From Betaproteobacteria bacterium (GTDB lineage Bacteria; Pseudomonadota; Gammaproteobacteria; Burkholderiales; Burkholderiaceae): a stretch of DNA of 5,623 bases. The translations under genes and the position numbers were made by a program. The stretch is taken from contig JABMMT010000224.1 in NCBI GenBank assembly GCA_013205155.1, forward strand, positions 1-5,623. Reading direction: 5' to 3'. Shown in pieces: positions 1 to 4,286 of the stretch. Positions within the stretch are counted from its first letter, which is position 1; every line of letters starts with the position of its first letter. The notes under the pieces were generated by a model that was given only the letters and a program-made list of their open reading frames with translations, made no database searches and was not told where the DNA came from.

Positions 1-309
1 AATAAATGCAAAGCCAGACTTTTCAACGCGCTCAGCAAAGTCTGCGTTTTCAGAAAGGAAGCCATAACCAGGGTGAATCGCTTCAGCATCAGTCACCTCT
101 GCAGCGGAAATAATCGCTGGCATATTGAGATAACTGAGTGGTGATGGCGCTGGACCAATACAAACAGCCTCATCAGCCAACTTCACGTACTTGGCTTCTT
201 TGTCTGCAGTGGAATAGACCACCACTGTTTTAATTCCCAATTCGCGGCACGCTCGTTGGATTCGGAGAGCAATTTCTCCCCGATTGGCAATCAGAATCTT
301 ATCGAACAT
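1..309 (-). CDS. accC: Biotin carboxylase subunit of acetyl-CoA carboxylase (5' part only)
   Basis: AccC carries out the ATP- and bicarbonate-dependent carboxylation of the biotin on AccB, the first half-reaction of acetyl-CoA carboxylase, giving malonyl-CoA for fatty-acid synthesis in the cytoplasm. The first 103 residues are present, from ATG at 309-307, and the frame is open to the left edge. They cover the start of the N-terminal biotin-carboxylase (pre-ATP-grasp) domain: ILIANRGEIALR at 5-16, a YSTADKEAKYVKLADEAV stretch at 32-49, and the hallmark HPGYGFLSEN at 79-88. The family is usually about 450 residues, so roughly three quarters, including the ATP-grasp catalytic centre, lies outside. 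It follows accB by 48 nt on the same strand. The ribosome site is weak (AGAG 5 nt before ATG), which fits translation linked to accB. Identity is very secure; completeness cannot be judged. Confidence 0.97.
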   Translation of the reverse strand, partial: MFDKILIANRGEIALRIQRACRELGIKTVVVYSTADKEAKYVKLADEAVCIGPAPSPLSYLNMPAIISAAEVTDAEAIHPGYGFLSENADFAERVEKSGFAFI

Positions 310-315
310 AGCTGC

Positions 316-355
316 TCTGAGTTAAGTAATTGTGGATGAGAAAAGTGCGCTCAGA
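316..355 (-). repeat. Short inverted repeat in the accB-accC gap
   Basis: TCTGAG at 316-321 and CTCAGA at 350-355 form a perfect 6-bp inverted repeat separated by 28 nt, filling most of the space between the accB stop (358-360) and the accC ATG (309). In the mRNA the 3' arm overlaps the AGAG that is the only candidate ribosome site of accC. A six-pair stem with a 28-nt loop is weak, and no T-run follows, so it is not a convincing terminator. It could be chance or a modest brake on accC translation. Confidence 0.2.
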
Positions 356-357
356 AA

Positions 358-819
358 TTAAGCGATGATGAACAGTGGCTGGTCAAATTCAACGCCTTGA
401 CCGTTGTCACACAGGATCTGCTTAATAACGCCGTCTTGTTCGGCTTCAATTTCATTAAGCAATTTCATGGCTTCAATGATGCACAGAGTTTGGCCGACCT
501 TAACAGTGTCACCAACATTGACAAAGTTAGGAGATTCCGGATTGGGTGCCCGATAAAATGTACCCACCATTGGGGAGCGAGCAACAAAACCCGTTTCTGA
601 AGGCTCTTCAGCATCTGCAATTGGAGCTGGAGTGCTCGGTGCTGGCGCTACTTGGGCTGCTTGGGTTGGCGCAGGGTTTGTATAAACCGCTTGTCCAGCA
701 TGAGCTGTTGAGCCCGAGTTAACAATTCTGACGCGGTCTTCGCCTTCGTTGACCTCTAACTCAGAAATACCTGATTCAGAAACGAGATCGATCAAGGTTT
801 TTAGTTTTCTCAGATCCAT
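358..819 (-). CDS. accB: Biotin carboxyl carrier protein of acetyl-CoA carboxylase
   Basis: AccB (BCCP) carries biotin between the biotin carboxylase AccC and the carboxyltransferase AccAD. The product has 153 residues, close to the 156 of E. coli. An N-terminal region (1-38) is followed by an Ala/Pro/Gln-rich flexible linker (about 40-70) and a C-terminal biotinyl domain (about 78-153). That domain begins SPMVGTFYRAPNPESPN, which includes the protruding 'thumb' typical of bacterial BCCP. The biotin site is EAMKLLNEIEAE, with K119 as the predicted biotinylated lysine, 34 residues from the C-terminus as in E. coli. The site reads KLL where KMM or KLM is more usual, a conservative change. ATG at 819 follows GAGAGAAAG about 9 nt upstream, and an MDLRKLKTLI start is normal for the family. 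It lies 36 nt downstream of aroQ and 48 nt upstream of accC. BirA-type ligase, AccA and AccD must be encoded elsewhere. Confidence 0.98.
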   Translation of the reverse strand: MDLRKLKTLIDLVSESGISELEVNEGEDRVRIVNSGSTAHAGQAVYTNPAPTQAAQVAPAPSTPAPIADAEEPSETGFVARSPMVGTFYRAPNPESPNFVNVGDTVKVGQTLCIIEAMKLLNEIEAEQDGVIKQILCDNGQGVEFDQPLFIIA

Positions 820-855
820 AGGAGCACTTTCTCTCTTGAAATTCTTAAAATTAGC

Positions 856-1305
856 TTATTTTTTTAAACGAGTGATAGCTGCTTGAAGTGCTAACTCGTA
901 TCCGATCGCCCCAAGTCCGCAGATTACACCGGTGGCAATGTCTGATAAATAGGAATGTTTGCGAAATTCTTCGCGCTGATGAATATTGGATAAATGGACT
1001 TCAGTAAACGGAATGGCAACACCAGCCAATACGTCTCTTAAGGCAACGCTAGTATGGGTAAAGCCACCTGGATTAATGATGATGAAATCCACACCATCGA
1101 GTTTGGCCTTTTGAATACGGTCGATTAACTCGCCTTCATGGTTGCTTTGATAGGTGTCTAGGTCTATTGAGCTCGCCTTTACAAGCTCACCTAGCTTTTT
1201 ATGGATATCTTCTAGGGTCGTTTTTCCGTAAACATCTGGCTCACGTGTTCCCAATAAATTGAGATTTGGGCCCTGAATTACGAGAATTGAAGCTTTTTTC
1301 GACAT
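856..1305 (-). CDS. aroQ: Type II 3-dehydroquinate dehydratase
   Basis: This cytoplasmic enzyme dehydrates 3-dehydroquinate to 3-dehydroshikimate, the third step of the shikimate route to chorismate and aromatic amino acids. The 149-residue length is typical of the small dodecameric type II enzyme, unrelated in fold to type I AroD. Visible signatures are ILVIQGPNLNLLGTREPDVYG (7-27) with R21 and the catalytic base Y26, NPGGFTHTS (78-86) with N78 and H84, and EVHLSN (102-107) with E102 and the general acid H104. Next comes REEFRKHSYLS (111-121) with R111 and R115, then the ATGVICGLGAIGY tail. All residues needed for type II catalysis appear present. ATG at 1305 has CAGGGA 3 nt upstream. It is the first gene of the aroQ-accB-accC block, an arrangement known in beta- and gamma-proteobacteria. 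The gene ends in an A-rich stretch encoding two lysines before TAA. Confidence 0.98.
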   Translation of the reverse strand: MSKKASILVIQGPNLNLLGTREPDVYGKTTLEDIHKKLGELVKASSIDLDTYQSNHEGELIDRIQKAKLDGVDFIIINPGGFTHTSVALRDVLAGVAIPFTEVHLSNIHQREEFRKHSYLSDIATGVICGLGAIGYELALQAAITRLKK

Positions 1306-1308
1306 AGT

Positions 1309-1314
1309 TCCCTG
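1309..1314 (-). promoter_or_regulatory. Ribosome binding site of aroQ
   Basis: The minus strand reads CAGGGA, 3 nt before the aroQ ATG at 1305. It matches part of the anti-Shine-Dalgarno core, though the spacing is tight. It supports this ATG as the start, as does the family-typical beginning of the protein. Confidence 0.6.
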
Positions 1315-1407
1315 TTTTTAGAGGCAGTTAATGATCAATTGCTGTATTCCGCTTTTGACTACAAATGCATCCTTACTGAATGCAATGCCTCACTTACTAA
1401 GAGGGAA

Positions 1408-1413
1408 AGTATA
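1408..1413 (-). promoter_or_regulatory. Candidate -10 box of the aroQ-accB-accC promoter
   Basis: The minus strand reads GAGTATACTTT here. TATACT matches the sigma-70 -10 consensus TATAAT at five of six positions. Transcription would begin near 1400, giving a leader of about 95 nt before aroQ. No good -35 hexamer lies 16-18 nt upstream (AGCTCC at 17 nt), but the DNA further upstream is AT-rich and could act as an UP-like element. This is inference from one box only. Confidence 0.35.
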
Positions 1414-1544
1414 CTCGCTCAGATAGTTTGGGAGCTGAAAAAATATCGATTTTAAGTCGTAAATATTGAAATTAATCGGTAAAGTAGATTCTTTTTTGAG
1501 TAATTTCTCCATCAATAGCTTCTACTAAAATAGACTAAATATTA

Positions 1545-2072
1545 CTATATAGCTGATTTAATTGCCTTTCTGAGCTCATCTTCGCTTATTTTCCCTAATT
1601 TACTATAAACAGCTTTGCCTTTGGAATTGATGATGACCGTGAAAGGTAGGGCGCCTTGGGCATTGCCCATCTGTTTGGCAAGAGCGCTACCTTCAAGCCC
1701 ACCAATCAAGATGGAATAGGAAACAGGGGTCTTTTCAAGAAATTCACGAATATTAGAGGGTGAATCGATACCGATGCCGACAAATACGACATTTTCTTGT
1801 AAGAAAGCCTTTTGTAAAAGGTCCAATGTGGGCATTTCCTCTACGCAGGGAGGGCACCAAGAGGCCCAAAAGTTGACCACTAGGACTTTTCCCTGCCAAT
1901 CTGCAGAATTGACGGTTTTTCCATCTGGCGTTTTCCAGGGATTAGCAAAAAACGCTTTGATAGCAGGTTCACTAGCCAGTTCTGTTTTAGAAATCCAGTT
2001 CGAACTAAAGACCCCGGCCAGGAGGGCCAAAAGACTAATTAGGGTAATGATGATCCACTGTCTTCGATTCAC
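1545..2072 (-). CDS. TlpA/ResA-like membrane-anchored thiol-disulfide oxidoreductase
   Basis: The 175-residue product has a charged N-terminus (NRRQ), one hydrophobic segment at about 6-24 (signal anchor or uncleaved signal peptide), and a thioredoxin-fold domain facing the periplasm. The domain holds VNFWASWCPPCVEEMP with redox cysteines C73 and C76 in a CPPC motif, the extended-loop segment VVFVGIGIDSP (95-105), and the cis-proline loop ALPFTVII with P143. This places it in the TlpA/ResA/AhpC-TSA-like (Redoxin) group. Its members reduce specific periplasmic disulfides, often for cytochrome c or cytochrome oxidase copper-centre assembly; its own substrate cannot be told from sequence. There is no lipobox cysteine. 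The start is GTG at 2072, chosen because AAGGAG lies 5 nt before it and no nearby ATG fits. It is divergent from mpl with only 26 nt between starts and lies 239 nt upstream of aroQ on the same strand. Confidence 0.93.
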   Translation of the reverse strand: MNRRQWIIITLISLLALLAGVFSSNWISKTELASEPAIKAFFANPWKTPDGKTVNSADWQGKVLVVNFWASWCPPCVEEMPTLDLLQKAFLQENVVFVGIGIDSPSNIREFLEKTPVSYSILIGGLEGSALAKQMGNAQGALPFTVIINSKGKAVYSKLGKISEDELRKAIKSAI

Positions 2073-2092
2073 TCCAACTCCTTCGCTAAAAT
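2064..2092 (+). promoter_or_regulatory. Candidate mpl promoter placed for a leaderless transcript
   Basis: TAAAAT at 2087-2092 matches the -10 consensus at five of six positions and ends 6 nt before the A of the mpl ATG (2099), so transcription would begin at or within a base or two of the start codon. At 17 nt spacing the -35 hexamer would be TCGATT (2064-2069), a weak 3/6 match lying inside the first codons of the tlpA-like gene. There is no Shine-Dalgarno-like sequence before mpl, which agrees with leaderless initiation but does not prove it. Confidence 0.35.
2078..2083 (-). promoter_or_regulatory. Strong Shine-Dalgarno of the tlpA-like gene
   Basis: The minus strand reads AAGGAG, 5 nt before the GTG start at 2072. 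It is the best ribosome site in the window and settles the use of GTG as initiator. It lies inside the 26-nt divergent gap shared with mpl. Confidence 0.8.
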
Positions 2093-2098
2093 TCGCAG

Positions 2099-3496
2099 AT
2101 GCATATTCATATCTTGGGCATTTGCGGTACTTTCATGGGCGGCATTGCCGCGATCGCCCGTCAGGCAGGACATCGCGTTACGGGTTGTGATGCCAACGTC
2201 TATCCACCAATGAGTACCCAACTTCAAGCTCAGGGTATAGAGCTGATTGAGGGGTTCTCACCAGATCAATTATTACAGTTTGAGACCATGCCCGATTTAT
2301 TTGTGATTGGCAATGTGGTTTCTCGTGGCAATCCCCTGATGGAAGCCATTCTGAACCAAGGCCTGCCTTATATTTCTGGGCCCCAATGGTTGGGTGAGCA
2401 AGTTTTATACAACAGACATGTATTAGCAGTTGCTGGTACGCATGGCAAAACCACTACCTCAGCCATGCTGACTTGGATTTTAGAATTTAATGGCTACAAG
2501 CCTGGGTACTTGATTGGTGGAGTGCCACTGAATTTCACAGTATCTGCCCATCTAGGCGAGGGTCAGTATTTTGTTATCGAGGCAGATGAATATGACACAG
2601 CTTTTTTTGATAAGCGCAGTAAGTTTGTACATTACAGACCTCGCACTGCTTTACTAAATAATTTGGAATTTGATCATGCGGATATCTTTGCAGATCTAGC
2701 GGCAATTGAAACCCAGTTCCATCATTTAGTGCGAACGGTTCCCAGTAATGGCTTGCTAGTGGTAAATGGTGAAGAGCCTTCATTAGAGCGTGTAGTCGCC
2801 CGTGGTGCATGGGCCCCAGTAGAGCGCTTCGGGCAAGCAGCGACAAATGAATGGTCTTTAATTGCTCAAGAAAGTGATGGCTTCACTGTGAAAAAGTCTG
2901 GCAATGAAGTAGCCACTGTAAAGTGGGCACCAGACTCTGGAGTAATGGGGCGACATAATCAGCTCAATGCTCTTGCAGCAATAGCTGCAGCAAACCACAT
3001 TGGTATTTCTCCAGAAAATAGTGCCCGTGCATTGACCGCATTTAAGAATGTAAAACGTCGTTTGGAAACCATTGGAGTAGCAAACGACATCACGGTATAC
3101 GATGATTTTGCACATCACCCAACAGCCATTGCGACCACAGTTGATGGTTTACGCCGTCGCGTAGGTAAGGCGCGTATCTTGGCAGTATTGGAGCCACGTT
3201 CCAATACGATGAAATTAGGCGTGATGAAGGCAGAATTACCAGTGAGCTTAGAAGCTGCCGATAATATATTTGCTTATGGGGCTAGTGCTGGTAAAGAATC
3301 ATTGGGTTGGGATTTAAATGAGGTCTTGGCTCCGCTCAATCGTTTGAGCCCCAGCAGAGCTAAGGCTTTTGATGATCTCAATGCATTAGTAGCCGCTGTT
3401 GCAAAAGAGGCAAAGCCCGGTGATCACATTCTAGTAATGAGTAATGGTGGGTTTGGCGGGGTGCATCAAAAAATATTGAAAGCCTTGGCGGAATGA
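2099..3496 (+). CDS. mpl: UDP-N-acetylmuramate:L-Ala-gamma-D-Glu-meso-DAP ligase (murein peptide ligase)
   Basis: Mpl joins the recycled tripeptide L-Ala-gamma-D-Glu-meso-diaminopimelate to UDP-MurNAc using ATP, returning salvaged cell-wall peptide to peptidoglycan synthesis in the cytoplasm. The 465-residue product keeps the three-domain Mur ligase plan. The N-terminal nucleotide-binding domain starts HIHILGICGTFMGG and contains DANVYPPMSTQL (31-42). The central ATPase domain has the P-loop GTHGKTTT (113-120, K117), EADEYDTAFFDKRSKF (161-176), LNNLEFDHADIF (187-198) and GRHNQLNALAA (284-294). The C-terminal domain has VYDDFAHHPTAI (333-344), LEPRSNTMKLG (364-374) and the MSNGGFGGVHQKIL end. 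CGTFMGG and GFGGVHQK distinguish Mpl from MurC. E. coli Mpl is 457 residues, so this one is full length. The ATG fits the family start but has no visible ribosome site. It is divergent from the tlpA-like gene and 53 nt upstream of the reductase. Confidence 0.98.
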   Translation: MHIHILGICGTFMGGIAAIARQAGHRVTGCDANVYPPMSTQLQAQGIELIEGFSPDQLLQFETMPDLFVIGNVVSRGNPLMEAILNQGLPYISGPQWLGEQVLYNRHVLAVAGTHGKTTTSAMLTWILEFNGYKPGYLIGGVPLNFTVSAHLGEGQYFVIEADEYDTAFFDKRSKFVHYRPRTALLNNLEFDHADIFADLAAIETQFHHLVRTVPSNGLLVVNGEEPSLERVVARGAWAPVERFGQAATNEWSLIAQESDGFTVKKSGNEVATVKWAPDSGVMGRHNQLNALAAIAAANHIGISPENSARALTAFKNVKRRLETIGVANDITVYDDFAHHPTAIATTVDGLRRRVGKARILAVLEPRSNTMKLGVMKAELPVSLEAADNIFAYGASAGKESLGWDLNEVLAPLNRLSPSRAKAFDDLNALVAAVAKEAKPGDHILVMSNGGFGGVHQKILKALAE

Positions 3497-3505
3497 ATCG
3501 CGATT
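3496..3505. repeat. 10-bp palindrome at the mpl stop codon
   Basis: AATCGCGATT is a perfect palindrome that begins on the last base of the mpl stop codon and lies in the 53-nt gap before the reductase gene. It is too short for a terminator and has no T-run. It might be a small protein-binding site or chance. Confidence 0.25.
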
Positions 3506-3549
3506 GATTGGTAGATGTTGAGATTAGAAATTTGGAAAAGAAAGCAAAA

Positions 3550-4284
3550 ATGGGCGATAGATTAAAAGATAAAGTGGCGATCATCACTGGCGCAGCAAAA
3601 GGCATTGGTTTTGCGACAGCACAGCGCTTTGCTCAGGAAGGCGCAAAGGTCATGATTGCAGATATCAATCTGGAGGCAGTTAGAGGTGCTGCTGCACAAA
3701 TTTTGCATGCTGAACCCTATGAAATGAACGTCACTGATCGGGCAAGTATTCAAGCAGTTGTTGATCAAGTCATGCAAAGGCACGGACGCATCGATATCTT
3801 GATTAATAACGCAGGCATTACACAAGATGCACGCTTAATTAAAATGACTGAAGCACAGTTTGATAATGTGATTGATGTGAACTTAAAGGGTGTTTTTAAC
3901 TGTACGCAGTTGATAGTGCCTCATATGCTTGAGGCTGGCTCAGGTGCTGTTGTGAATGCGTCTAGCGTAGTTGGTCTGTATGGAAACTTTGGCCAAACCA
4001 ATTATTCCGCAACCAAATTTGGGGTGATTGGATTCACTAAGACTTGGGCGCGTGAACTGGGGCCCAAAGGAATTCGAGTCAATGCGATATGCCCAGGCTT
4101 TATCGCAACTGAAATGGTAAAAGCCATGCCAAAAAATATTCTGCAGGATATTGAGAGGCGGAGTTGGCTTGGACGTCTTGGCACCCCAGAAGAAATGGCG
4201 AATGTTTATTTATTTTTAGCTAGTGATGAGGCTAGCTTTGTGAACGGCGTGGCTTTAGAAGCTAGTGGTGGGATCTCCCTCTAA
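3550..4284 (+). CDS. FabG-like short-chain dehydrogenase/reductase, probably NAD(H)-linked
   Basis: This 244-residue classical SDR resembles 3-oxoacyl-[ACP] reductase in length and motifs. A Rossmann fold opens with TGAAKGIG (13-20). NNAG is at 86-89, N111 sits in DVNLKG, and the catalytic set is S139 (NASSVVG), Y152 and K156 (YSATK). PGFIATEM follows at 182-189. D38 at the end of the second strand (VMIADIN) and K17 in place of the Arg of E. coli FabG suggest NAD(H) rather than NADP(H); this is inference. The C-terminus reads EASGG where VDGG is usual. The substrate may be an acyl-ACP, an acyl-CoA or another ketone/alcohol, and this is probably a paralogue, not the fab-cluster reductase. ATG 3550 is preferred over an in-frame TTG at 3508, which would add 14 non-family residues. 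The ribosome site is only weakly purine-rich (GGAAAAGAAAG at 3534-3544). It lies 53 nt after mpl and 2 nt before the RNB gene, probably in one operon. Confidence 0.9.
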   Translation: MGDRLKDKVAIITGAAKGIGFATAQRFAQEGAKVMIADINLEAVRGAAAQILHAEPYEMNVTDRASIQAVVDQVMQRHGRIDILINNAGITQDARLIKMTEAQFDNVIDVNLKGVFNCTQLIVPHMLEAGSGAVVNASSVVGLYGNFGQTNYSATKFGVIGFTKTWARELGPKGIRVNAICPGFIATEMVKAMPKNILQDIERRSWLGRLGTPEEMANVYLFLASDEASFVNGVALEASGGISL

Positions 4285-4286
4285 GT

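Larger units (their letters stand above)
1306..1544 (-). other. Intergenic region between the tlpA-like gene and aroQ
   Basis: These 239 nt separate the stop of the TlpA-like gene (TAG at 1547-1545) from aroQ, both on the minus strand. The half next to the TlpA-like gene (about 1440-1544) is very AT-rich, and no ORF of note occurs on either strand. It is the natural site for the aroQ-accBC promoter and a 5' leader. I see no strong hairpin plus T-run terminator for the TlpA-like gene, so some read-through into aroQ is possible. CTTACT occurs twice on the plus strand (near 1372 and 1393), which may be chance. Confidence 0.7.

Noticed and set aside
1355..1383. Plus-strand TTGACT as a -35 box for a transcript toward the tlpA-like gene
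   Set aside because: At 17 nt spacing the -10 position reads GAATGC, which is not promoter-like, and any transcript would be antisense with no supporting ORF.
1480..1535. Possible terminator after the tlpA-like gene (GTAGA/TCTAC arms)
   Set aside because: The arms are only 5-6 bp with a loop of more than 30 nt and no well-placed T-run, so I cannot support it.
1774..2190. 138-residue plus-strand open frame across the tlpA-like gene and the start of mpl
   Set aside because: It overlaps two strongly supported genes, crosses the divergent gap, and its translation has no family features.
3504..3530. Promoter inside the mpl-reductase gap (TTGATT with TAGAAA)
   Set aside because: Both boxes are 4/6 matches and the spacing is only 15 nt. 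Read-through from mpl explains expression as well.
3508..3549. TTG start giving a 14-residue longer reductase
   Set aside because: The extension (VDVEIRNLEKKAK) is unlike SDR N-termini, TTG is rare, and ATG 3550 gives the family-typical beginning and a 244-residue length equal to E. coli FabG.
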